Notes under the pieces: model-generated | Seen by the model: the letters and a program-made list of their open reading frames with translations, nothing else | What the model was told of the DNA's origin: nothing | Database searches by the model: none | Shown: positions 16,684-23,814 of the stretch, one piece after another | Position numbering within the stretch: position 1 is the first letter of the stretch | How the letters are laid out: each line of letters begins with the position of its first letter | Assembly (NCBI RefSeq): GCF_007673095.1 | Contig: NZ_VDYZ01000017.1 | Span: forward strand, 1 to 56,886 | DNA: 56,886 bases | DNA from: Corynebacterium glyciniphilum AJ 3170 | GTDB lineage: Bacteria; Actinomycetota; Actinomycetes; Mycobacteriales; Mycobacteriaceae | Reading direction: 5' to 3' | Position numbers and translations under genes: made by a program

Positions 16684-16700
16684 AAGCGCTCGGAACTTCT

Positions 16701-16732
16701 AGCCCCGCTCTTCATATCCTCGGAGCGGGGCT
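16701..16732 (+). terminator. Hairpin after the small peptide gene
   Basis: AGCCCCGCTC (16701-16710) pairs perfectly with GAGCGGGGCT (16723-16732). It starts 18 bp after the stop codon. No long T-run follows. Confidence 0.6.
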
Positions 16733-16786
16733 TGTGCGGCTCTAGGCCAAGGTAACCCCGCATACTCATACCAAGGTAGGTACAGC

Positions 16787-17110
16787 TTGACCTCTCAGCT
16801 TGACCCTCAAGCAACACCACAGATTGCACCTGTGGCGGTTGTCCTAGCCCCACAACCGCGAACGAGAATGGGGATCCTCGGCTTCCTGTATGTGGTGTTC
16901 ATGGTGGTGTTCGCATTTTGTCTGCTCGCCACCCTATTCGGTGTCGCCTTTGCAATCTCGTCAGCATGGGATCCTGACCCGCTACCGGCCGATGAGGTCA
17001 TGTCTAACACGATGTTCGTAGGTAGTGGCGTACTCGGCATGGTCCTATCCGGGATCGGCTGGTCGATCTGCATCATCGCTGAGCGACTGGCGAACAAGGG
17101 GATCATCTAA
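16787..17110 (+). CDS. Two-helix membrane protein of unknown function
   Basis: A 107-residue protein starting at TTG 16787, with AAGGTAGG six bases upstream. A proline-rich N-terminus (about 28 residues) precedes a first membrane helix (GILGFLYVVFMVVFAFCLLA and on) and a second (MFVGSGVLGMVLSGIGWSIC), with a short acidic loop between them. The end AERLANKGII is charged and probably cytoplasmic. It lies with the small peptide gene in the cargo end of the element. A holin-like or superinfection-exclusion function would suit the context but is only a guess. Confidence 0.6.
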   Translation: MTSQLDPQATPQIAPVAVVLAPQPRTRMGILGFLYVVFMVVFAFCLLATLFGVAFAISSAWDPDPLPADEVMSNTMFVGSGVLGMVLSGIGWSICIIAERLANKGII

Positions 17111-17268
17111 AGCGCTCTCAGTGCCACCCTTAGCCTTCCCCGGCCTAGAGCCACGCGTAACACCGCCTGGCTGTCCCGCTCCCGCGCTTACAGCACGTAC
17201 CCTTCCCCGTGGGTCGTGGTTCCCCCTGATAGCTCAGACGGCCGTATAGGCAACCCTTCTGGGTAGCT

Positions 17269-17448
17269 CTACCGCTTCCGCGTGAATCGCTCCGGTGGCC
17301 TACCGTTCCACGCGTACCGCACCACCTCATCGCCAACGGTGATAGCGATTTCATTCTGTCCTCGAGAGAAGTTCAGCGAGTGATCACGCGCGTAGTTGAG
17401 CACATCACGCTCGGTAGCAAAGTCATCGGGAAGATCGTCGGTGTTCAT
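17269..17448 (-). CDS. 59-residue hypothetical protein
   Basis: Begins MNTDDLPDDFATERDVLNYA and ends PPERFTRKR. The N-terminal half is acidic and probably helical, the C-terminal half is a short beta-rich stretch (NEIAITVGDEVVRYAWNG). The ribosome site is weak. The gene runs leftwards, away from the iteron region, and is convergent with the membrane protein gene. I do not recognise the family; a small DNA- or phage-protein-binding factor is possible. Confidence 0.5.
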   Translation of the reverse strand: MNTDDLPDDFATERDVLNYARDHSLNFSRGQNEIAITVGDEVVRYAWNGRPPERFTRKR

Positions 17449-17494
17449 ACGTCAAGGCTACCCAGATCACCTACCACCGCGGGGGTAAGCCGTG

Positions 17495-17757
17495 CACGAC
17501 CTTGTCACGACCTTGTCACGACCTCGAGAGCAAGGTTGTGCACGACATAACACCAGGTAGATGCCCTAATTTGCGCAGCTGATCACGACCTCACGACCTC
17601 GAGGTGAAAACTCCCCTATACATAATCCGCTCTCTCCTATCCTCGTATGCAACTTTCATCAATGAGGTTGTGAGGTCGTGATTCAGAGGTAAAAAATACC
17701 CTCTGAACTGGACTTTTACTCTGCACAACCTCGTTGAAAAGGTCGTGCAAGGTCGTG
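17495..17757. repeat. Iteron cluster, candidate replication origin of the element
   Basis: Eleven copies of CACGACCTN (two or three read CACAACCT) in both orientations. Three direct copies at exactly 11-bp spacing (17495, 17506, 17517), an inverted copy at 17532-17540, two 8-bp tandem copies (17584-17600), two tandem inverted copies (17664-17680), one direct copy (17724-17732) and two inverted copies 10 bp apart (17739-17757). A T- and A-richer gap (17611-17663) lies in the middle. This is the form of an iteron origin with an unwinding zone. It ends 55 bp from the replicase stop codon. Confidence 0.7.
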
Positions 17758-17765
17758 CACAAGAA

Positions 17766-17791
17766 GACCCCCACCGATAAGGGCGGGGGTC
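17766..17791 (-). terminator. Terminator after the replicase gene
   Basis: GACCCCC (17766-17772) pairs with GGGGGTC (17785-17791); read leftwards it is followed by TTCTTG. It isolates the iteron region from replicase transcription. Confidence 0.6.
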
Positions 17792-17811
17792 GGTTTCGGG
17801 CGGCGATGAGA

Positions 17812-20418
17812 CTAGGAGATCTGCCGGGTCTCCTCCGGGAGGTGGGGGAACTCGATGACGTTGCTGATCCTCCACCCGCGATAGCCGCGCTTCCGGTCGA
17901 CCTGGGCGGCGTCATTCTCGTAGCCCTGATCTTTGAACCACCGACCAACACGCATCTGAAGACTCTTCGATGTCACCTCAACCTCGGACTCCCCGGTGAC
18001 TTTGCGTAGCTTCGAGGCAAGCTCCGCGGTGGCTACGAAGTCCTCCGGATCCCCGGTGCGCTCCAACTTCCGGAAGAAGGCCTGGGACGGGTCCGCGGCC
18101 TCGATGAACCGCACGGTCGCCTCTGCCACGGCGGGCGGGTAATCTTCGGTCTCCATCCTCTCGGTCATCGCCATGATGAAGCCCTCAACGAGCCACCGCA
18201 GCATGTAGACCTTCTCCTCCTCGCGGTCGCGCCACGGCTCCATCACGGGCGGTTGGGCGTCTCGGATGGATGCACGAGACTCGTTGAACGGGATCACTGC
18301 CAGGCGCCGCTCCACGGCGGTGTCATGCTTGAATTCGAAAGGGCGATTGGTCATTACCGTGACCGTGTTAGCGTCCGACTCCACAACCGAGTTGGAGTAC
18401 AGCGCACGGCCCTTACGAACCTCAGTAGCCCGTTTTATCGCAGCAGCATCTATCTTCTGCCCCTCGTCGGTCTCGTTGACGAACGACAGTCGGGTACCTA
18501 GGGACATCGCGTAGTCCGGATCCGGGCGGGAGCCAGACCCCTTGATGAACGACTGCGGGGTCATCTCCGAGACATAGTCAGCTCCAAGCGTCGCGGTGAC
18601 CGACTCAGACAACGACCCTTTACCGCCTCCGCCAGGTCCGAACCAGACAAAGAACTTATGCATCTTATTGTTCCCGGACATGCTGTAGCCCAGAGCCTTC
18701 TGAGCGAAGGTGCGGGTCTCTGGATCCGGGAAGATAGCTTCGAGCAACTTCTCTGTGTGGGTCTTGCGGTGGGCGACAGGGCCGTCCTCCCGGTGAGCCA
18801 GCGAGGCCAGCCCCGCCTCTACATCCACGGGCGCGGAGCGGGTCACGGCGTCCTCGTAGGTCCGCGGGCGCATCCAGTCAGTCAGGTCACCGTCCGGGTT
18901 GTCCTTGGCTAGGCGGAGGTCCAGGACCTCCTCCCCGACACCGATCAACCACGGGTCACGATCTAACTTCTCCGCATCAAGCACCCGTCCTGCATCGGTC
19001 ACCGCGTTGGCCACCAGATCCAGTAGCGCATTCAAGGTAGCCGCACCGATGAGCTTGGATACCTCCCTCTTGGTTGTGGACGCAATCGTGTGCTCGGCGG
19101 TGTCCTCCTCAAGACCACGAACCAGACGACCCACCACGGGCGTGACGGTCTCACCAAGGATTCTCCGCAGCTCACCGGACGTCAGTACCGCACGGGAGGA
19201 CTCGTCGCGCACGATATCATCACCTCCACGGACACGCACGGCCACCAGCCCCGGACACAACAGCGCAATCAGGGCCGCCACCGCGACACCCGGTGCGGGC
19301 GCACCAAGGACGATCCTCCGGACGGTCTTCTCATGCTCGTTCACCGCATTGCTGATACCCCGGGCACCGGCGATCGACACAGCGTCCAGCCCCTCGAGAC
19401 CGGCCACCTTCGACTTCCACGTCCGCTGGTGCCCGAACTCGACTTCCCCACGTACAAGGTTGACAGCACCAGTCAACGACGACCGCCATTCCCACTCCAC
19501 GGCACGATCACCGGCGCGCCGGGAACTCACCGCAGCGTAGAACATCTCCTCCAAGGTCCGTAGGGCGGTTTCTAGCCCCACCTCACCCTCGAGGACGGCC
19601 AGCTTCACGGCCCACGTCTGGCGTTCAATCATCGTGGGGTGAGCACTGGCATTGAACCGGGCGATAAGCTCGTCCCTCTTGACTGCCCCGAACTCAGAGC
19701 CAAAGATCGCGCCGGGCTCATCGTCGAACCCCGGTGCGGACGCCTTCAACCATTCCATCGCCTCAGTCACGTTGTAGGGCTCGGTCGGATCAGCCGCACT
19801 GGTCTCGGACACTGCACCGGTCGATAGGTAGTCGATCCACTTGCCGGGGAAAACGGCCAGCTCGTCCGACCGGGGCGGGCGCTCCGACAGCTCACCGTTA
19901 GGCTTGTACCACTCGTAAGTGTCGCCGTTGAACTGCGACGGCCATACGACTGTGTACGACAACCTCATATGTCGGACATCGACGGCCCCGATGGTCTTCC
20001 CATCGACCTCTACCCGTGCCTCAGATTTCCAGCTCAAATCCTTCGGAACAGTGAAGTAGTAGTGACGGCTCTCTGCATCCGCACCGTGGCGGGTGCATGA
20101 CCAGGTAGCCGGAAGTGATCCTAGCTTTTCCTCGAGAGCGGCCATGGTCTCAGCACCGGGCTTACCTCCGTGGGCATCGACATCGAGGGCAAGGATGTTG
20201 GGTGCCAGACGGAGAGCAATGTTGGCGTCGTCCTCAGCGGCCGTCCACGCCTTCTCCGCTACCTGTGCGGACGCCTCCGGGCTCACTCGCTTCCCGGTGA
20301 CATTCGCGGGTGGCTTCCCTTTCTTGCCGGACGGCAAGGGGAAAGGCACCCCTAGACCACTGTCTCGGTAGACCTCTGCGGCTTCACTAGCGGTCATAGG
20401 TGTGCTATTCTGAGTCAT
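17812..20418 (-). CDS. Primase-polymerase / SF3 helicase fusion replicase
   Basis: An 868-residue protein. Residues 10-200 form a bifunctional primase-polymerase domain: metal-binding DVD at 79-81 (LALDVDAHGG), the histidine of SRHYYF at 119, and D147 in AVDVRH. Residues 555-800 form a D5-like superfamily 3 helicase: Walker A GPGGGGKGS near 594-602, Walker B FVNE with N648-E649, sensor MTNRPFEF. This is the typical replication initiator of satellites and integrative plasmids, which primes and unwinds at its own origin; the iterons lie just past its 3' end. GGAAGGAAGGA precedes ATG 20418. Confidence 0.88.
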   Translation of the reverse strand: MTQNSTPMTASEAAEVYRDSGLGVPFPLPSGKKGKPPANVTGKRVSPEASAQVAEKAWTAAEDDANIALRLAPNILALDVDAHGGKPGAETMAALEEKLGSLPATWSCTRHGADAESRHYYFTVPKDLSWKSEARVEVDGKTIGAVDVRHMRLSYTVVWPSQFNGDTYEWYKPNGELSERPPRSDELAVFPGKWIDYLSTGAVSETSAADPTEPYNVTEAMEWLKASAPGFDDEPGAIFGSEFGAVKRDELIARFNASAHPTMIERQTWAVKLAVLEGEVGLETALRTLEEMFYAAVSSRRAGDRAVEWEWRSSLTGAVNLVRGEVEFGHQRTWKSKVAGLEGLDAVSIAGARGISNAVNEHEKTVRRIVLGAPAPGVAVAALIALLCPGLVAVRVRGGDDIVRDESSRAVLTSGELRRILGETVTPVVGRLVRGLEEDTAEHTIASTTKREVSKLIGAATLNALLDLVANAVTDAGRVLDAEKLDRDPWLIGVGEEVLDLRLAKDNPDGDLTDWMRPRTYEDAVTRSAPVDVEAGLASLAHREDGPVAHRKTHTEKLLEAIFPDPETRTFAQKALGYSMSGNNKMHKFFVWFGPGGGGKGSLSESVTATLGADYVSEMTPQSFIKGSGSRPDPDYAMSLGTRLSFVNETDEGQKIDAAAIKRATEVRKGRALYSNSVVESDANTVTVMTNRPFEFKHDTAVERRLAVIPFNESRASIRDAQPPVMEPWRDREEEKVYMLRWLVEGFIMAMTERMETEDYPPAVAEATVRFIEAADPSQAFFRKLERTGDPEDFVATAELASKLRKVTGESEVEVTSKSLQMRVGRWFKDQGYENDAAQVDRKRGYRGWRISNVIEFPHLPEETRQIS

Positions 20419-20469
20419 GCGTATCCTTCCTTCCAGTTGCTCACTGGGATTGAATTGGAGTGGGTGGTG

Positions 20470-20496
20470 CCCCCGTGATCCTTGTGGTCATGGGGG
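20470..20496 (+). other. Stem-loop upstream of the replicase gene
   Basis: CCCCCGTGA (20470-20478) pairs with TCATGGGGG (20488-20496) with one G-U pair. A T-rich run (ACTTTCTTTTG) follows on the plus strand, so it would end a rightward antisense transcript. On the minus strand it is a structured leader between the 107-residue gene and the replicase. Confidence 0.4.
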
Positions 20497-20508
20497 TACT
20501 TTCTTTTG

Positions 20509-20832
20509 TCAACTTCGGGCGGGGTGGTAGGGACAGTCTTGGTAGACACCGCTTTCGCGTCGACAGTTAGCAAGGTGCGTACCTACAAGGTGCAACCAGA
20601 TTCCGTCGGGGACATCGACCAGGGGCTCTTCCTCGAGAGCTTCAATATGGGTCAGTGAAATTAGGGGATCAGGAACCTTAAGGCCGTGTCGATCGTAGAA
20701 AACGACTTGGCGATATAGGTCGTCATTCTTGAGTGGGTTCCACAGCGGGAGGTAGTCGCGACGGTAATAGTCCTCCGCTACCTTCCTAGCCGCGGAATTA
20801 ATGGCGTAGGCGCGTTCAAGTGCGGTCATCAT
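20509..20832 (-). CDS. 107-residue hypothetical protein
   Basis: Starts MMTALERAYAINSAARKVAE, mixed alpha/beta, with a C-terminal cluster of His and Cys (HLVGTHLANCRRESGVYQDC and PYH) that could bind a metal. The start codon overlaps the stop of the preceding 55-residue gene (ATGA), so they are co-translated, and the replicase follows 90 bp later. No family recognised; a replication accessory protein is plausible from position. Confidence 0.65.
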   Translation of the reverse strand: MMTALERAYAINSAARKVAEDYYRRDYLPLWNPLKNDDLYRQVVFYDRHGLKVPDPLISLTHIEALEEEPLVDVPDGIWLHLVGTHLANCRRESGVYQDCPYHPARS

Positions 20833-20996
20833 GCGGCCACCGCCTTAGTGCTCCGGCCAATTTCCCGCATAGTTTCGGTGAACAGCTCCGGCGTGGCAGG
20901 TGCAGCCATACAGAGACTAGCCAGACTTTCGATCGTCAGCCGTCCGTGGTGAATGTTTTCCGCCATTGCTCGAATGACGTGGGTGCTGTAGCTCAT
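20829..20996 (-). CDS. 55-residue hypothetical protein
   Basis: Begins MSYSTHVIRAMAENIHHGRL and ends GRSTKAVAA. It is fully helical by composition. A strong GGAAGGA lies 6 bp before ATG 20996, almost the same leader as the replicase gene. Its stop overlaps the start of the next gene. Too short to assign; a helical bundle that binds the replicase or DNA would fit. Confidence 0.6.
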   Translation of the reverse strand: MSYSTHVIRAMAENIHHGRLTIESLASLCMAAPATPELFTETMREIGRSTKAVAA

Positions 20997-21020
20997 TGCG
21001 TATCCTTCCCTGTGGTTCAG

Positions 21021-21197
21021 CTAGCTTGTACGGATTGAGTTGATGAACTGGTCAAGGTCGCGCTGTGGGTAGCGATAGCGACCACCGATCTGATACCAGC
21101 CGGGTCCCTTTCCATTGTTCCGCCAGACCACCATCGTTGCGGGGCTGACACCCAAAATGGCGGCTACCTCTTTGGCAGTGAGATCTTCATTGAGCAT
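21021..21197 (-). CDS. Small helix-turn-helix protein (MerR/excisionase-like), copy 4
   Basis: A 58-residue winged-helix protein: LTAKEVAAILGVSPATMVVW is the HTH and GWYQIGGRYRYPQRDLDQFI the wing and last helix, the helix_turn_helix_17 (AlpA/Xis) pattern. Start set at ATG 21197 with GGAGGAAGG upstream. It opens the run leading to the replicase, with a possible -10 TATGAT in the 212-bp gap at 21198-21409. It may activate replication genes or act as excisionase. Confidence 0.75.
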   Translation of the reverse strand: MLNEDLTAKEVAAILGVSPATMVVWRNNGKGPGWYQIGGRYRYPQRDLDQFINSIRTS

Positions 21198-21409
21198 TAG
21201 CTCGTTCCTTCCTCCAGAGACCATCTCCGGCTTGCTCGTATTTCTCATCATATCAGGATTAATTTTCCTAGGTCGCCGTCTTCCGGCTGTAGAAGCCCCC
21301 TCCGACCTGCTGCGGAAGGCGCAAGGTGCCGACTTTCGGGCGGTTTCTAGGCGTGTCCGGGCCGTAGGCGGGTATTGGCCTCTTCCAGAAAAACTCCGGA
21401 AGAAAGTTT

Positions 21410-21925
21410 CTACTCGACGTCTCGGCCCAAAGCCAGACATATCAGGGCATGTACGTCTGGCCACTGAGCGGGCGACTTCAAGGTCCGCTCCGCCGCGGCG
21501 ACAATCTCGGCATTGTCGTCCGTCATTCCCGCCGTGATGTCGTCCCACGACCGCGCCAGGTCGTCAAGTAGCGTGCCAGTCGACACGGTGACACCCTCGC
21601 GGTCGACAGCCCTCTCTGCCAGTTCACTCAATGGTTCGTGCATTTGCACCGTGAACTTCCCCACCCCCGCGGGGGAAATACCACGGAACAACGCGGCCGC
21701 TAATTCGGCCACCAGCTCCGGCCCAGTGCTCGCAAGATCCGCAAGCCGCTTGGCTTCCGCGGGCACGGCTTCGGCCAGCCGTCCGAGGCCAACGTCAGCG
21801 GCTTCCTTTCGGTCGCGTTGTTCCGCTGGTGTGGCGGCATTGCGGTTGGCCCTTGCTGCCGCGGACACCGCTTCCGCATAGAGTTTCGCGAACGTCTCAT
21901 CCGTCCTATTTTCCATATGGATCAT
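21410..21925 (-). CDS. 171-residue hypothetical helical protein
   Basis: Charged, alanine-rich and probably all-helical, beginning MIHMENRTDETFAKLYAEAV. AGAAGGAG lies 8 bp upstream of ATG 21925. It follows the 104-residue gene by 3 bp, so it belongs to the early operon of the element. I do not recognise it. Helical composition without membrane segments suggests a cytoplasmic regulator or structural partner. Confidence 0.65.
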   Translation of the reverse strand: MIHMENRTDETFAKLYAEAVSAAARANRNAATPAEQRDRKEAADVGLGRLAEAVPAEAKRLADLASTGPELVAELAAALFRGISPAGVGKFTVQMHEPLSELAERAVDREGVTVSTGTLLDDLARSWDDITAGMTDDNAEIVAAAERTLKSPAQWPDVHALICLALGRDVE

Positions 21926-21928
21926 CGA

Positions 21929-22243
21929 TTACGCTCCTTCTACTAGTTCGATCGTTACTTTGAGTCGGTCGTCTTCAGCTTCGATATCGACGTTGAAAGG
22001 CTTACTCCACCGGACTCTCTTGGAAATGTAAGCCAGAGCGGCCATGTCATTTGGGCTAAGGCGCTCCGGTCGTGAAATCCACACGGTATGGCTATCATTC
22101 ACGGTGGCATTCTGAATCCATTCGCGGGAGAATTGCTCTCCGTAAGGATCGCGGAGCTTAGAGACCAGTGGCCCTTCGGTCCACTCCGGTGCTTCGGGTA
22201 CGGGCGGAGAAACCACTGAGCCTATCGATTCGAACCCTCTCAT
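21929..22243 (-). CDS. 104-residue hypothetical protein
   Basis: Acidic alpha/beta protein with WTEGPLVSKLRDPYGEQFSR, SPNDMAALAYISKRVRW and a beta-strand C-terminus (DRLKVTIELVEGA). The start overlaps the stop of the HTH gene at 22243 by one base. Unknown family. Order and coupling place it directly under the control of the operator at 22481. Confidence 0.6.
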   Translation of the reverse strand: MRGFESIGSVVSPPVPEAPEWTEGPLVSKLRDPYGEQFSREWIQNATVNDSHTVWISRPERLSPNDMAALAYISKRVRWSKPFNVDIEAEDDRLKVTIELVEGA

Positions 22244-22446
22244 TACGCCACCCCCTTTTCATTCTCGGACGGTTCGTCGTCCACTCCAAGGAATTTCTCG
22301 ACAGCCTTCACGGTGAAGCGGCGACGTTCTCCGACAAAGATGGACTCCGGCCCCTCTCCCCGTCTACACATAGCGTGCAGATTGCGGGTGGACGTTCCGA
22401 GGATCTTCGCGACCTCCGCGGTATCTAGCGTTCGATCAAGGTACAT
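22243..22446 (-). CDS. Small helix-turn-helix protein (MerR/excisionase-like), copy 3
   Basis: A 67-residue protein: LDTAEVAKILGTSTRNLHAM is the HTH, followed by the wing ESIFVGERRRFTVKAVEKFL. Start at ATG 22446, with AAAGGAGGT at ideal spacing; a longer frame upstream has no ribosome site. It is the first gene of a unit whose promoter holds a 17-bp palindrome, so it may be an early gene under phage-like repression. Confidence 0.75.
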   Translation of the reverse strand: MYLDRTLDTAEVAKILGTSTRNLHAMCRRGEGPESIFVGERRRFTVKAVEKFLGVDDEPSENEKGVA

Positions 22447-22480
22447 AGGTGTGACCTCCTTTAGGTCGATGAATGAATGC

Positions 22481-22497
22481 GATAGCATAATGCTATC
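22481..22497. promoter_or_regulatory. 17-bp palindromic operator at an element promoter
   Basis: GATAGCAT-A-ATGCTATC is a perfect inverted repeat with one central base, 34 bp upstream of HTH copy 3. Minus-strand TATGCT within it can serve as -10, with TTCGAC 15 bp upstream as a weak -35. The form suggests the main repressor binding site of the element. Confidence 0.6.
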
Positions 22498-22652
22498 AAA
22501 AAGAGTCGAAACGGCGGCTCGTCTTATATGGGCTGACCAACGGGTGGTTTTAGGCCTTTCGGACAATCACCGCGGCGCTGTACGGCTGTCTGAGACGTTG
22601 AAAGGCACCGTGGGGTGTCGTAGTACCCGACAACCGCTCTGAGCGTCTGCGG

Positions 22653-22677
22653 GTGCCCCGGCGCGATAGCGGGGCAC
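22653..22677 (-). other. Stem-loop after HTH copy 2
   Basis: GTGCCCC (22653-22659) pairs with GGGGCAC (22671-22677) directly after the stop codon of the leftward HTH gene. No T-run; a weak or factor-assisted terminator. Confidence 0.4.
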
Positions 22678-22857
22678 TTAACGAGCGGCGCTACCCATCG
22701 GGACCATTGCAGCTTCCAGCTCGGAGATCCTTACTCGGATCTGCCGTCCCAACCGGTAGGCAGGAATCTCCTTCCGCGCGGTAAATCGCCTCAAGGTCTT
22801 TTCGCTCACACTGAAGTGCTCGGCGGCTTGCTGAAGACTCACGTAGGGCTCGGTCAT
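22678..22857 (-). CDS. Small helix-turn-helix protein (excisionase-like), copy 2
   Basis: A 59-residue protein beginning MTEPYVSLQQAAEHFSVSEK, then TLRRFTARKEIPAYRLGRQI. The pattern (helix, turn, recognition helix, wing with YRLGRQIRVR) is that of Xis/HTH_17 proteins. It closely resembles the neighbouring copy 1 (SVATAAEHFEVSTRTVHRL), so the two look like a diverged tandem duplication. The stop is followed by a hairpin. Confidence 0.75.
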   Translation of the reverse strand: MTEPYVSLQQAAEHFSVSEKTLRRFTARKEIPAYRLGRQIRVRISELEAAMVPMGSAAR

Positions 22858-22878
22858 GCTCTCGACCGTAGGTTCCGA

Positions 22879-23097
22879 TCACAGGTCAATGACCGGGAGG
22901 ACGGTAGCGGTCGCCTCAATATCCGATAGTCGGACTCGAGTAGCACGGCCTAACTTCATCACCGGTACGCGTCCCGCCGCTATGAGTCGGTGCACGGTGC
23001 GGGTACTCACCTCGAAGTGTTCCGCTGCGGTCGCGACACTCACCCACGGCTCAGCAGTGATGCTGTCCTCGACGGGTGCGGACATATATTTGGGCAT
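22879..23097 (-). CDS. Small helix-turn-helix protein (excisionase-like), copy 1
   Basis: A 72-residue protein with WVSVATAAEHFEVSTRTVHR as HTH and PVMKLGRATRVRLSDIEATA as wing and final helix. TAGGAGA lies 8 bp before ATG 23097. It is the HTH gene nearest the integrase and therefore the best candidate for the directionality factor. It lies 21 bp upstream of its paralogue. Confidence 0.75.
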   Translation of the reverse strand: MPKYMSAPVEDSITAEPWVSVATAAEHFEVSTRTVHRLIAAGRVPVMKLGRATRVRLSDIEATATVLPVIDL

Positions 23098-23208
23098 GGC
23101 GAGATCTCCTAGGATCTCAAGCCATGCCCACTGGTTTGATGTGTTCCCGGATTTCCCGGGGGCGAAGTAAGTTGTGGAACAGAGAATAGACCAAGCTGTC
23201 TGCCGATG

Positions 23209-23814
23209 TCAACTCCTGTCCCACCGAGACACGGTATGGCGAAGCTTCTCTGTGGGCGACATCGACGGTGAGCCGTCCTCGGTGAACGGACTACGAACAA
23301 GCCGTCCCGCGTCCTCCCCCGCCACGGGCGCGATGTCGTCCGAGGTTAGGATGATGCTCTTCCTCCCCGTCAGGACGGTCTCGAGAGGCACCAGGCCGCG
23401 AACATGGGCGCTTGCGACGAACACACCAGGAACGATCTCGGCAGAGTCGCTAACCTCGTCCTCGTCCACGTAGGCGGTCCACGTGATCCGTGGATTGCCA
23501 CCACTAGAGCGATACAAGCCGTTGAGATCCCTGTCGGTGACCTGTTCCTCGTCGATCTTCCGCATAGCCTCTGAGAGCGTCCAGGACGCTACTTCCCCCA
23601 GGCTCAGGCGCGGGTGCTCGGCAGGGATCGGCGCGAAGTTCGCTCCGCTGGACTTGGCATTGACCTGACCTACGACAATCGCGTTCCCGTCGACCGCGAG
23701 TGTCCATCCGAGGACGTCCCCCGCTCCCGCCAGACGCCACGTTGAGACCAGGTGCCTTTTCTTTACCTCCGGATTGAGCTGTAGCCACCGTCCGAGTGCA
23801 TCCGCCTTCGTCAT
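23209..23814 (-). CDS. 201-residue hypothetical protein coupled to the integrase
   Basis: Soluble alpha/beta protein without recognised motifs, beginning MTKADALGRWLQLNPEVKKR. A beta-rich middle (VLGWTLAVDGNAIVVGQVNA) is followed by a helix (LGEVASWTLSEAMRKIDEEQ). Its start overlaps the integrase stop by ATGA, so it is made together with integrase. It could be a recombination accessory protein or cargo with a defence role; neither can be shown here. Confidence 0.65.
   Translation of the reverse strand: MTKADALGRWLQLNPEVKKRHLVSTWRLAGAGDVLGWTLAVDGNAIVVGQVNAKSSGANFAPIPAEHPRLSLGEVASWTLSEAMRKIDEEQVTDRDLNGLYRSSGGNPRITWTAYVDEDEVSDSAEIVPGVFVASAHVRGLVPLETVLTGRKSIILTSDDIAPVAGEDAGRLVRSPFTEDGSPSMSPTEKLRHTVSRWDRS

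Noticed and set aside
17145..17354. Minus-strand frame of 69 codons ending near the membrane protein gene
   Set aside because: Out of frame with the better 59-residue gene it overlaps, low-complexity basic composition and no ribosome site.
17495..17757. CRISPR array as explanation of the short repeats
   Set aside because: Repeats are 8-11 bp in both orientations without uniform spacers, and no cas gene is present.
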